Assembly: GCA_977017575.1 (NCBI GenBank)
Contig: CDRNVI010000002.1
Coordinates: 186,001 to 250,000 of the forward strand
Reading direction: 5' to 3'
Length of the DNA stretch: 64,000 nucleotides
Source of the DNA: Paramoeba atlantica
Taxonomy: Eukaryota; Discosea
Position 1 is the first letter of the stretch. Each line of letters opens with the position of its first letter. Of this stretch, positions 37,711 through 46,430 are shown piece after piece. A program made the position numbers and the translations under genes. The notes beneath the pieces were generated by a model. It did not search any database, was not told the origin of the DNA, and saw nothing but the letters and a program-made list of their open reading frames with translations.

Positions 37711-38152
37711 AAATGGAGAAAACAGAAGAGGTTTGTGTTATTTTATAGTAGAAATAAGAATCGTCAACTAATACCATGCTCCAGTGTCAAGAATACTAAC
37801 GAAGGATTGTAAAATTTTGTGTTCTATTACAGCTGTATGTTTTTTTTCGTTACACGTAAAGTTCTGTGAAGCAAGAAGAATAAATCAGGTTGTCTAATTT
37901 AAAAGAACTGGCAACTCACGTCTATTTTGAATAAAATGGGTGGGGCAGCTCATCGGAAGCCAGTATCCAGAAAAAGCGCAGACTATGAATATTGCGAATA
38001 TCAACCCCCAAGAAACCCTGTAGCAGCATTTCCGGAGTCAAGCCTCTTACATATCTCATTACTTCGCAATGCAACTGTTCAGCATGAACACTATTCATAG
38101 TGCTTCACAAGCATTGCGTCTCCAGAACAATAGAACAGGCGAATCGAGTAAC
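37711..38152. promoter_or_regulatory. DMC1 upstream region with TATA-like box
   Basis: Minus-strand TATAAAA at 37,741-37,747 lies 31 nt before the DMC1 ATG. The rest of the interval up to the next gene shows no ORF or repeat that I can support. Confidence 0.4.
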
Positions 38153-38443
38153 TCAACGACGCACCGAGAATTCTGCGGAGCGCTCCCTGGCCCGCGTCTT
38201 GGCGTCATGTAGTGGTTGATAGGCTATGTCAATGGCGCGTCCGGTTTTCGGGTCTATTACAACCTCATATCCCACTGCGGATGTGGGGCCTGTGGTAGGC
38301 GTTTCCTTGAGAAACATAACGTAGCCGCTGTACACCAACAGACTAACACACGTAACACGAACAACAGCCTGGGCAGCATGAAATTTCCAGCCATAACTCC
38401 AGCTTACTGGTAAGAATTGACGCAATATACTGGGGCCAAACAT
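38153..38443 (-). CDS. small single-pass membrane protein
   Basis: This 96-residue protein has one hydrophobic helix (about 27-46, AQAVVRVTCVSLLVYSGYVMFL) between a short aromatic N terminus and a hydrophilic tail ending in Arg-rich sequence (DAKTRARERSAEFSVRR). Such small proteins are often subunits or assembly factors of mitochondrial inner-membrane complexes; that is inference. The strand and clean frame match the array. Confidence 0.6.
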   Translation of the reverse strand: MFGPSILRQFLPVSWSYGWKFHAAQAVVRVTCVSLLVYSGYVMFLKETPTTGPTSAVGYEVVIDPKTGRAIDIAYQPLHDAKTRARERSAEFSVRR

Positions 38444-38830
38444 GTTCCCTCCAAAACGAAGCTAAAATTTCTCAACTAAGGTGAAGCGGGTGATAGTGCT
38501 ACACAATTGAATACTGATCAAACTTAATGATTTTACATGCGAACAATGTTTATTCGCGAATTTTATCGGTTCACGTTGGTAAGGATTGGTACCTTAGGAT
38601 AGTTATAGTGGATAAAAATAATGCACCGACATTGAAACGACGCAAGTTGAAACGACGCAAGTTGATTTCCTTTTGAGAAACATGATTGATATTAATAGAG
38701 GAGCTGTACATTTGTACATCAGTCGTTATGGTATAATATACAGAGTTTCTGGAAAAAAGTCAGCTCAATGTTAGCACCCCGTTACTGGTTATTCGTGAAT
38801 TCACACATTCCCATGAATTATCCCCCAAGG
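38444..38830. other. intergenic with a 17-bp tandem duplication
   Basis: TGAAACGACGCAAGT is directly duplicated at 38,632-38,664. Otherwise AT-rich; no gene or RNA recognised. Confidence 0.5.
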
Positions 38831-40135
38831 TTATAATGTATTTTTTCTTGTCCTAAATTTACTTTTTGAATGCGCCGAGTCACGACGACGCCGCCAATTG
38901 CAAAATTCCGCACATAGCTCGGTCTTGATTACGCACCACATCCTTTTCTTGGACTCGACGATGCGTTGTCTAATTCCGTTCTTGTCCACGAAAGCGCGAT
39001 GTTGATCATCTATCATTGCCTCAACACTCACGTAACGCTTCTGGCAAAATTCGTAAAACTTATGGTTCATTATGGAACATTTCGGGTCGTATAAAAATTC
39101 ATGACGTAAGTAACTTTCTGGATAAAAGTACTGCAAAGATATACCAATCTCAGCCAGGCGGTCGCGCCAGTGCCTTATTTCCTTCAGAGGTGCTTCCATC
39201 CATTGATTCCATGCAACCTGCCGTGAAACAGGCCATACCTCCTTCTCCTTTAAATCCTTGCAGTACAAAGAAAATGCTGTAGGAGGGATTTCCAATGGAA
39301 AAAAAGGGAGTTTCTTTAGATATACTCCAAAACCTTTGTCCGTATAATGTTTGAAACGTTCCTGAAGTTCCTTTAACTGCATAGCGGCAAGAGAGAAAGT
39401 TTGGATATCCTGTTTGTACATCCTCAACAATATTGATTTTATCCCTTTCCACAAACCTACATTATCGCGTCCAAAAAAACGGGCGTCCGCGTCTTCTAAC
39501 AGTTTCTCTGCTTCTTCATAATTCTTGCAAACGAAATTGTAAAAGTCATGATTCTGCCTGGGATTCATTTTGTCATAAGGCTGATCAGAATTGGGAGTTT
39601 CGGGTGAGAAATACGGGAGTGATGGTCCACGGGTAATAGCGTCATGTCGGAACGATTTTCGACGGCCTTCCTCCATATTTTTCCACATACTAAATCGTGT
39701 TGAACGTTCCCACCCAATAACACCCCATGAAAATAATGTAAATCCTACTATTGGCGTATTGGGCTTTACAAAAAAAGAGTGCGTTTGATCCTTGCGCCCC
39801 CTCTTTCCCTCAAAATGTGTTGAAAGCACCTCAAAATCGTCCTGCAGTTGGCCCTTTTGCTGAAGGTCACGAGAAAGATTATGATAAAATCTCTCACGTG
39901 TCGTAGCAGTACGCGGTGTATGTCCAGGCATGGAAGATGTACTCTCATCTGTGTCTATGGACTCAGTCGTGTTTTCAGCTCTAAATTCCTTCTGTAAAGT
40001 CTCTTTGTATATAGCTTTCTGTAAGGTTAAAGTTTCTTGTCGTTCATGTTGTCGATTTCGGAGGTAGGTATTAATAAAATCTGTCGACGACGACGTAGAA
40101 CGAGGTAGGGAAAAGCGAAAGAAAGTGCACCTCAT
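38831..40135 (-). CDS. mitochondrial-type protein with possible HMG-box-like segment
   Basis: This 434-residue protein begins with a presequence-like stretch (RCTFFRFSLPRSTSSS). A C-terminal segment starting at IPPTAFSLYCKDLKE and running through W, W and 'EAPLKEIRHWRDRLAE' has the Pro-Pro-x-Ala-aromatic start and spaced Trp residues of HMG boxes such as those in TFAM/Abf2. The second part, with W, F, Y and basic residues, ends in KKRMWC...RTRKNTL. A mitochondrial nucleoid or ribosome protein is possible; the HMG call is weak. Unrecognised otherwise. Confidence 0.55.
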   Translation of the reverse strand: MRCTFFRFSLPRSTSSSTDFINTYLRNRQHERQETLTLQKAIYKETLQKEFRAENTTESIDTDESTSSMPGHTPRTATTRERFYHNLSRDLQQKGQLQDDFEVLSTHFEGKRGRKDQTHSFFVKPNTPIVGFTLFSWGVIGWERSTRFSMWKNMEEGRRKSFRHDAITRGPSLPYFSPETPNSDQPYDKMNPRQNHDFYNFVCKNYEEAEKLLEDADARFFGRDNVGLWKGIKSILLRMYKQDIQTFSLAAMQLKELQERFKHYTDKGFGVYLKKLPFFPLEIPPTAFSLYCKDLKEKEVWPVSRQVAWNQWMEAPLKEIRHWRDRLAEIGISLQYFYPESYLRHEFLYDPKCSIMNHKFYEFCQKRYVSVEAMIDDQHRAFVDKNGIRQRIVESKKRMWCVIKTELCAEFCNWRRRRDSAHSKSKFRTRKNTL

Positions 40136-40728
40136 TTTATCAACTTTTGTATGAGAAATTACGGATCTAGTGGTGTGGATGGAGGTATTAAAAGGAATTA
40201 AACTCCAACGTTATCTTGGCATGTCCTTTGAAATTCCAATACAGTAGTGTAAGTAAAGCAAACTAATTTAGGACACAGTAAGTAAAGATTATTTCATGAT
40301 ACTATATTTTACTGAATATTACTATAAATTTTGTCAAGAGACTCGCGAACCAAAACTCAACAAAGGTTGCGACATCCAGAAATGCGATTAGTAACATTCA
40401 ATCAGCAAATCAAAAATTAACAAGGAATAAGAAAGCTCGATATAATAGCTTGAACGAGACAATCGACGGTGTTATAATTGATATTTTAAATTTATTATTC
40501 CCAAAGCGCTCCCAGTACATTCAACCTGGGGGTATACTTATCAATTATCAATATCATGCGAATAATGAAGAATTTCAGCTCAGAAAGTGTATTAATCTTT
40601 CGTTCATCAAATTATGAACCACAAGGATAATTAATATGGACCAACTTTTAATATTCTTAGCTAAATATTCCGGGTGTCAGCTATGAGGAATGTTTACACT
40701 GTGCAACAGCGTATTTTACTCCACTTCG
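40136..40728. other. AT-rich intergenic, nothing recognised
   Basis: This is an AT-rich spacer with one G-run (CCTGGGGGTATAC at 40,527-40,539). I see no gene, RNA or element end. Confidence 0.45.
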
Positions 40729-41760
40729 TTAATAGCCTTTACTCAAATCAACTAGGTATTCAGGAAGCTTGCCGCTCTCTACGTAAGTTTGAGCCAGTTG
40801 TACGAACTGTTCCGCGGCCTCCTCGAATGCCTTTTTCCCAAGATCAGCATTATGAAACGTCATCAAGAGCTTGTCATCCGGCAAGTCCCACACCGGGCTG
40901 GACTCTGGCAGCGGCTCCGGTTCAAAAACATCCAACGCCGCACCACGAATCTGACCCGTCTGTAACGCCTCCACCAAATCCCCCTCATGTACCGTAGACC
41001 CACGGCCAATATTCACCAGCACCGCACTTTTCTTCATACGCTCAAAATGCTCCGCACGAAGAAAATTCACCGTATGCTTCGTATGCGGCAACACCACCAC
41101 CACAAAATCACTCTCCTCCAAAACCTGATTCAACCCCGCTTCCCCATGCAACTGTTCCACCCCGAGATCATCCGGGGACGGCACCGGGGAGCGTCGGTAC
41201 CCCAGCACCCGCATCCCCAGCGGCGCCACCACCTTCGCCACCGCGCGGCCAATATTCCCGTACCCGATCACCCCGAGCGTGGAGCCCCGCATCTCCTCAT
41301 TGGTAAACCGCTCCCACAGCTTGTGCCTCCGGTGGTACTGCAGCCGTACCACCTGTTTGTGAAAGTACAGACAGCTGAGCAGGACGTGCTCCGCGAGGAG
41401 CGGGGCGTAGGGGCCGCGGGCGTTGCTTAGGGGGGCGTGCAGGAGCTGCGCCAGCCGCGGGGGGTCGAAGGCGTCGACCCCGGCGAACAGCGAGTGCACC
41501 CAGGCGACGGTGGCGCCGTGGGGGGCGAGCCGCTGGGAGTGGAAGGCGTGGAAGATGTCGGTGGCGGCGGGGTCGCCAAAGGCGAAGACGTAGCGGTCCG
41601 GGGAGGTCTTGGCGAGTTCGGCGGAGAAGTCGGAGAGGGTGTTGCCGAGGACGATGTGGGAGAAGAGGGAGGGGGAGGTTTTGGAGAGGATGCCGCCCAT
41701 GTGGGTGAGGAGGGCGGGACTGATGATGGCGATGAGGGTGAGGGGGAGGGGGGCGGGCAT
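40729..41760 (-). CDS. D-2-hydroxyacid dehydrogenase
   Basis: This 343-residue NAD(P)-dependent oxidoreductase reduces 2-oxoacids (or the reverse). The Rossmann motif is GVIGYGNIGRAV (about 158-169). The active-site Arg lies in VNIGRGSTV, the Glu in LDVFEPEPLP and the His in LMTFHNAD, all in family order. Upstream, VHSLFAGVD and ARGPYAPLLAEH match the substrate-side segments. The exact substrate (glyoxylate, hydroxypyruvate, lactate) cannot be told. The 5' half of the coding sequence is very GC-rich. A TATAAAA box lies 94 nt upstream, followed by an almost pure CT leader. Confidence 0.94.
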   Translation of the reverse strand: MPAPLPLTLIAIISPALLTHMGGILSKTSPSLFSHIVLGNTLSDFSAELAKTSPDRYVFAFGDPAATDIFHAFHSQRLAPHGATVAWVHSLFAGVDAFDPPRLAQLLHAPLSNARGPYAPLLAEHVLLSCLYFHKQVVRLQYHRRHKLWERFTNEEMRGSTLGVIGYGNIGRAVAKVVAPLGMRVLGYRRSPVPSPDDLGVEQLHGEAGLNQVLEESDFVVVVLPHTKHTVNFLRAEHFERMKKSAVLVNIGRGSTVHEGDLVEALQTGQIRGAALDVFEPEPLPESSPVWDLPDDKLLMTFHNADLGKKAFEEAAEQFVQLAQTYVESGKLPEYLVDLSKGY

Positions 41761-41853
41761 GGGGAGAGGAGGGGAGGGGAGGTAGGGAGGGGATAGGGAG
41801 AGGGTAGTTTTGGAATTCGTGGGTACAGGAAAATGCGAAGTAAAACATAAGTG

Positions 41854-41860
41854 TTTTATA
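41854..41860 (-). promoter_or_regulatory. TATA-like box of the 2-hydroxyacid dehydrogenase gene
   Basis: Minus-strand TATAAAA, 94 nt before the ATG; the leader ends in CCCTCCCCTCCTCTCCCC. Confidence 0.5.
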
Positions 41861-41947
41861 TCCGAATTTTGACCAAGTGAAAGAATTCAAAAAAAGAATG
41901 TGCACAAACGTGACATCTGCAATCCTACGCATTTCTTGGCAGTAGCA

Positions 41948-42316
41948 TCACGCCTCTCTGCTCAACAGTTCAATTTGCGTCTCTGCTGCTTTTCGCATAT
42001 CCATGAAAGCATCCATCTGTGCAGCTGCAATTTCCCTACGTGTCAATGTTTGTGTAAGACGCCGGTTCAATTCGTCCCATTTTGAGGCACAGAACTCCAA
42101 ACACTTCTTTTCTTTCTCGTCTTCTTTCAGACGATTCATTACATGTTTCTTCTGGCGTTCGTTGGTGTACAAATCACTTAAATCGACGCACTTGGAGAGA
42201 CAACTCTCAACTGGTGCATTGAGCATTGTATTTCGGAGGCGTACCTGGGACAACATTTGGTACGCAGTCATTGTGTTGCTTTCAAATGAGGTGGGAGGCG
42301 GCAAGGGCTGCATCAC
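41948..42316 (-). CDS. small Tim chaperone (Tim9/10 family)
   Basis: This 122-residue protein has the twin CX3C pattern of the mitochondrial intermembrane-space Tim9/10/8/13 chaperones: CLSKC (about 40-44) and CLEFC (about 72-76), separated by about 27 residues and surrounded by helices. The N terminus has no presequence, as is normal for substrates of the Mia40/Erv1 import route. It would escort hydrophobic membrane proteins across the intermembrane space. It is slightly longer than most small Tims (80-100), with the extra length in a C-terminal helix. Confidence 0.8.
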   Translation of the reverse strand: MMQPLPPPTSFESNTMTAYQMLSQVRLRNTMLNAPVESCLSKCVDLSDLYTNERQKKHVMNRLKEDEKEKKCLEFCASKWDELNRRLTQTLTRREIAAAQMDAFMDMRKAAETQIELLSREA

Positions 42317-42451
42317 TTGAAAGAAGTTCGTAGAAAGTTAGTAAAAAGCACGAGATTTCAATAATGACAATAACCTATTCCAAAAGAACATTCCAAACTA
42401 CTCATTCCAAACTAGAAAATGTACCCATGGCAAAAACTTTGTGCAGTAAAA

Positions 42452-42916
42452 CTAAGTAAATGAGGCATGTAGCGTATTTAATAAAGTTCTTAAAATTTTT
42501 CTTTCCAGTAAAGTTAGCTGCTGAAAAGCGTCGTCAGAGTGCTTGGAATCAAGCGCAAAAAGAGCTATAATATATCTCCGAATCCGATTCATAGAAAATC
42601 TCGGGTTGTTTTTCAGCGTCAAAATTTCTCCGTTCCTCTTGTCTTCCGTGCTTACGGATTCTGCTTCACCGACATTATCTCGTTCCTCTTCTTTTCGAAT
42701 AGCCCGCTCACAAGCTTCCAGTAGTTCTGGAGTTGGTACCGGTACGTTTCCTGACGGAACATATCCCCTCGTCGCGTGTGAATCTCTATTCGATAGCGTG
42801 CTAAGTTGTTCATACAACATGTATTCCTCTAAAAGGGCCTCAGTCGTCAGAAACGCGGAAGCACACTCTAAGCCTTCTGGAAATTTCCAGTTCCGCAGGA
42901 AATTTGGGTCATCCAT
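42452..42916 (-). CDS. hypothetical 154-residue protein
   Basis: I recognise no family. The N-terminal half is acidic with PEGLECASAFLTTEALLEEYMLYEQL. The C-terminal third is a basic amphipathic helical region (NRIRRYIIALFALD...LTLLERKILRTLLNTL). No membrane helix is visible. The end of the protein could form a protein-binding helical hairpin. Confidence 0.6.
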   Translation of the reverse strand: MDDPNFLRNWKFPEGLECASAFLTTEALLEEYMLYEQLSTLSNRDSHATRGYVPSGNVPVPTPELLEACERAIRKEEERDNVGEAESVSTEDKRNGEILTLKNNPRFSMNRIRRYIIALFALDSKHSDDAFQQLTLLERKILRTLLNTLHASFT

Positions 42917-43262
42917 GAATTGTTCTATGTCGGTTGAGGAAAAAGGTCAATGTTCACTTTTAAAAAGTATCTCACAAAGTATACCAGTTCTAGAACTATG
43001 AAAAGTGTACTAAACTTAAACTTAATGTTCGTAAATGCGGTTGTGATGGCTGAAGAATGTTCGTTTAAGATTGTACAATTTGTAATCTGAATTGCAAGTT
43101 AATTTCACTATTTAAAAGGTGGAAGCTCTATTTCTTCGATGCAGATGACCAAAGGTATGGTACTGAGTGACACCTTACAGTGTACTACACTGCCTTCACT
43201 GTATGATAGAATGAAAGGCGCTCGTACCAAACAGAGTACGTTTCCTTTTGTCATAATATCAG
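42917..43262. other. intergenic, nothing recognised
   Basis: Spacer between two tandem genes; short open frames here have no protein-like composition and no repeat was seen. Confidence 0.4.
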
Positions 43263-44663
43263 CTAGGGAACACCAAGAAGCATTTTCAAGACGAGATTTA
43301 GTCTTGTGCAACGTTGCGAGGATGTTGGCGTTCTGTCCCGTTTGCCATGCAAATACAACAACGTCTTAATTATAGAATCAATAAAAGGATTCGATGGTAC
43401 GTTTTCATTTGGCGATATGCCTTCATCTTCTATATCAAGTAGTTTGAGAATCGGAGCACGTCGTAACATCGTGTTACCAGTCGGCGTGTCAATATAAATC
43501 ATCTCTTTCGGAAGGGATGTCAAGCAAGCTGAAATAGAAATATCTTCAGGGAGTAAAACTGTACCCCCTTTGTGGCACATCTGCTCTTCTAACGCAGTGG
43601 TATCAGATGATTCGAGGCTAAACTTCACACTCTGTACCGAGGCCGGTGGAGTAGTAGCGTTCAAAGGGGGAATGACAGAGTTGTCTTTCTTATCCGTATC
43701 ATTCGAAGGAGGTGAATTGTTTTTAGGTTCCGAGGTTTCGTTGCTAACATAGAGTATTGGTCCGTCACACGTGGATTTTGCCACCCCAACGGGCCACACA
43801 TTGCGTTCCTCCAACGAGAGGCTATCGCTTCTTTTTAGGGGTGTCAAAAGAGGCCGCACCATTTGACATAGTGAATCATCATTTTCCTGGCGCAGAAAAG
43901 TATGACGAAGCAATTGAGCCGACGATGGACGCGAACTCGCTCTTGGGTGTAAACAACACCGCAGAAAACTTCGAAAGGAAACACTCCAGCGTTGTGGTCT
44001 GGAGAGTTTTGGCAGAGTCCCTGACCGAATCTCCATTAAAGCTCGAGGAGAGGGCATACGACTGTGAGGCGGAGAACCCTCTGCCATTTCAATCGCCGTG
44101 ATTCCCAAACTCCATATGTCAATTTTTTGGTCATATTTTCCCTCTCGCGCCATCTCGGGTGCCATCCAACACGTGGTGCCGGCGCACCAACTCGTCGGTG
44201 TACTGGTGTTTTGGATGGCGGAACCAAAATCTCCAAGTTTTATTCTGTAATCGCCCGTCAACAGAATATTACTACACTTTACATCTCGGTGTATGATGCC
44301 TTCGTTGTGCAAATAACACAGCGCACTTATTACAGCTTTGCAAATACTTGCAATTTCACATTCACTTAAGGTCCTCTGCAGGGAGCTCATGATTCGCTCT
44401 AAACTGCCATAGGCACAATATTCTGTGACGATCCATGTCGAATTTGTGTCTTGGAAGGAACCGTACCACTGCAATATATTTGGATGATGACAACGCTGAA
44501 GCAAACGCGCCTCTTGAAATTCCTGTAATCTGTTGTCATCAGTCTCTAGGTGGGGGAGGAGCTTAACTGCGTAAATGTTTCCGGTTTCCTTTTCCCGCAC
44601 TTTGCAAACCGTACAGGTTGCACCATTACCTAGAGTCTCAAGAATGATAAAAGTCTTGGTCAT
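43263..44663 (-). CDS. Ste20-type Ser/Thr protein kinase
   Basis: This 466-residue kinase has its catalytic domain at about 1-255. The glycine loop is LGNGATCTV (10-18), the ATP Lys is in AVKLL, the catalytic loop is HRDVKCSNILL, the metal motif is GDFGSA and the activation-segment end is GTTCWMAPE, which is the Ste20/MAP4K group form. The HPNILQWYGSF segment also fits. The remaining 200 residues are polar and Ser/Thr-rich, probably a regulatory tail with no domain that I recognise. It probably acts in a stress or morphogenesis MAPK-type cascade; targets unknown. Confidence 0.92.
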   Translation of the reverse strand: MTKTFIILETLGNGATCTVCKVREKETGNIYAVKLLPHLETDDNRLQEFQEARLLQRCHHPNILQWYGSFQDTNSTWIVTEYCAYGSLERIMSSLQRTLSECEIASICKAVISALCYLHNEGIIHRDVKCSNILLTGDYRIKLGDFGSAIQNTSTPTSWCAGTTCWMAPEMAREGKYDQKIDIWSLGITAIEMAEGSPPHSRMPSPRALMEIRSGTLPKLSRPQRWSVSFRSFLRCCLHPRASSRPSSAQLLRHTFLRQENDDSLCQMVRPLLTPLKRSDSLSLEERNVWPVGVAKSTCDGPILYVSNETSEPKNNSPPSNDTDKKDNSVIPPLNATTPPASVQSVKFSLESSDTTALEEQMCHKGGTVLLPEDISISACLTSLPKEMIYIDTPTGNTMLRRAPILKLLDIEDEGISPNENVPSNPFIDSIIKTLLYLHGKRDRTPTSSQRCTRLNLVLKMLLGVP

Positions 44664-44808
44664 CCATCAAATACTGACATAACCCAACACTAAAAAATGC
44701 ACTTCTACCCAGTTTTGTTTTCAAAACCTTTACTCGTTCAGACATACAAAGTAAAAATACAAACCTGTCAAAAAATACAAAATTTGGTTCCGAACAAAAT
44801 GTCGTACA

Positions 44809-45426
44809 CTACGTATGTTCCTTATAACGCACTTTCAAAGGAAGGCCGTGTAGCACGGAGCCATCCAGCAGCTCACACGCTTTTTCGCAATCCCCAGGAC
44901 TCGAGTAGGTGACGTAGTACGTTGCTGGGCTCTTACCTAGAGGGTCAAACAAGTGATCGCGGTGAATACTACGTACCGCGCCCACGGTCTCACAACATTT
45001 TCGTAACTCATTAAAAGGCACATGTACCATTACATTCGTAATCCTTACGGTTGTTTCGGGTAAGATCTGGTAAGGGGGCAAAGCGCCCTGTTCGAGCTCA
45101 GTGAGTCGTTGATGCACGTCATTCGCCAAGGTGTTATAACTAGACAAAATCTCCTCGTGCGTGGCACGCACCTTTTTTAGATCCTCCTGGAGTTGTGTGG
45201 CTTTTTCCCGAATCTCGAGTGCGGTGCGTTGTTGCTGAAGAAGTGGGGACCAGGCTTCCTGTAGGAGTGTGTTGACACCTCTTACCCAGGAGGTGTGCTG
45301 AACTTTTTTGGTGTGTTTGTCGTTATGTGGTGTACTGGGCTTCCCTTCTCGTCTACAAATTCGAGATGCGAAAATCATAAAATCATGTATGTAACGAAAA
45401 ATGCGAAGTATGTAAATGCTTAACAT
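44809..45426 (-). CDS. coiled-coil RNA-recognition-motif protein
   Basis: This protein of up to 205 residues has a predicted coiled coil (about 65-115, with QLQEDLKKVRATHEEIL) followed by an RRM-like domain (about 125-205). RNP2 is TVRITNVMVHV, RNP1 corresponds to ATYYVTYSSPGDCEKACELLDG, and the domain closes with LKVRYKEHT. The N-terminal 30 residues are hydrophobic and basic, which may be a mitochondrial presequence or an over-long start; a second Met lies at 45,378. Confidence 0.65.
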   Translation of the reverse strand: MLSIYILRIFRYIHDFMIFASRICRREGKPSTPHNDKHTKKVQHTSWVRGVNTLLQEAWSPLLQQQRTALEIREKATQLQEDLKKVRATHEEILSSYNTLANDVHQRLTELEQGALPPYQILPETTVRITNVMVHVPFNELRKCCETVGAVRSIHRDHLFDPLGKSPATYYVTYSSPGDCEKACELLDGSVLHGLPLKVRYKEHT

Positions 45427-45638
45427 ACGTTGGTAAGAAGCATTATATCACATCTTACTTCTATATAATACTGTATATGCGCTTCATCTTATCAAACTAC
45501 TTTTTTTACAAATTTGAATTTGGCAATCGATTTTTTATTAAGGATTATTCTTCCGTATAGAGGATGAGATAACTTTGGACATGTACTTTGAGGAATTGAA
45601 ATATTCAGAATTTAAATAAAAGTAGAAGACATGATCTC

Positions 45639-46124
45639 TCAAGTTTCAGCCTGTGAGAAAGGATTGTTCTCCGATCGATTAAATAAATTTTCTCTAAAAT
45701 ACTGACTCCTATCTTCGTGTTTCACTGCCTTGTAAATATCACGCAAGCTGCTAATTGCGTGAGCTACTAGTAGCTCTCGTTTGTTCCGTTTGATGTTGTT
45801 AAGGTGTGAAGGATTCATCTCCAAAACGTCCCCAGATAACAAGGGTCTTTTATTGATCGGTCGACGCGTTCGATCCTTTCTTCTCATTTTTTGAGATATT
45901 TCCACTTTAGTTTTCAGAGATAAATTCTCTAGCGTGGATCCGAACTGAAAACCTTCCTCAAGAGTTTTAACGTTGCTATCAATGTTTTCGGAAGATGGAA
46001 TAACGTAGTTTTCACTATTCTCACTGTTGCCACGACCTTGTTTACTTCGTCCCCGCTTCGTAATTTGCGATCGCTTGAGCCTTTCCTCTCGTGATAACTT
46101 CGCTTTGCGAGTACTCTTAACCAT
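45639..46124 (-). CDS. basic nuclear-type protein, possibly ribosome biogenesis
   Basis: This 161-residue protein is very basic at the N terminus (KSTRKAKLSREERLKRSQITKRGRSKQGRG). A middle segment (KMRRKDRTRRPINKRPLLSGDVLEMNPSHL) and a C-terminal helix (LLVAHAISSLRDIYKAVKH) are reminiscent of small nucleolar assembly factors such as Slx9-type proteins. The similarity is too weak to name it. Confidence 0.5.
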   Translation of the reverse strand: MVKSTRKAKLSREERLKRSQITKRGRSKQGRGNSENSENYVIPSSENIDSNVKTLEEGFQFGSTLENLSLKTKVEISQKMRRKDRTRRPINKRPLLSGDVLEMNPSHLNNIKRNKRELLVAHAISSLRDIYKAVKHEDRSQYFRENLFNRSENNPFSQAET

Positions 46125-46430
46125 GTTTAAAAAAGATTCAGAAATTCTGAATCAGAATTCACGAAATAAATATTTAGTAGTTTTATAGATATTTAGTTTT
46201 ATAAATATTTAGATATTTAGATATTTATGATACTCCTTACTCCTAGTTGAATGAGAGGTCTACGCAGATGATAGATATTCATCAGATGTACAATAGGCTA
46301 TCAAATTAGAGACAACAAGCAATTTGTACCTTTCATCTAACAGTTCACATCATATCTTGTAGAAGATGGATGATGACATGTGTATCAAACTAAAAGTTAC
46401 GAAAAGTTCGTCCTTCAATCATCGAGTCTA
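46125..46430. other. intergenic with TATTTAG repeats
   Basis: ATATTTAG-type units repeat at 46,170-46,228. No gene recognised. Confidence 0.4.

Noticed and set aside
41297-41932. 211-residue minus-strand ORF overlapping the 2-hydroxyacid dehydrogenase
   Set aside because: It is an alternate frame made almost only of Pro, Arg, His and Leu, from GC-rich codons; the dehydrogenase frame has all catalytic motifs.
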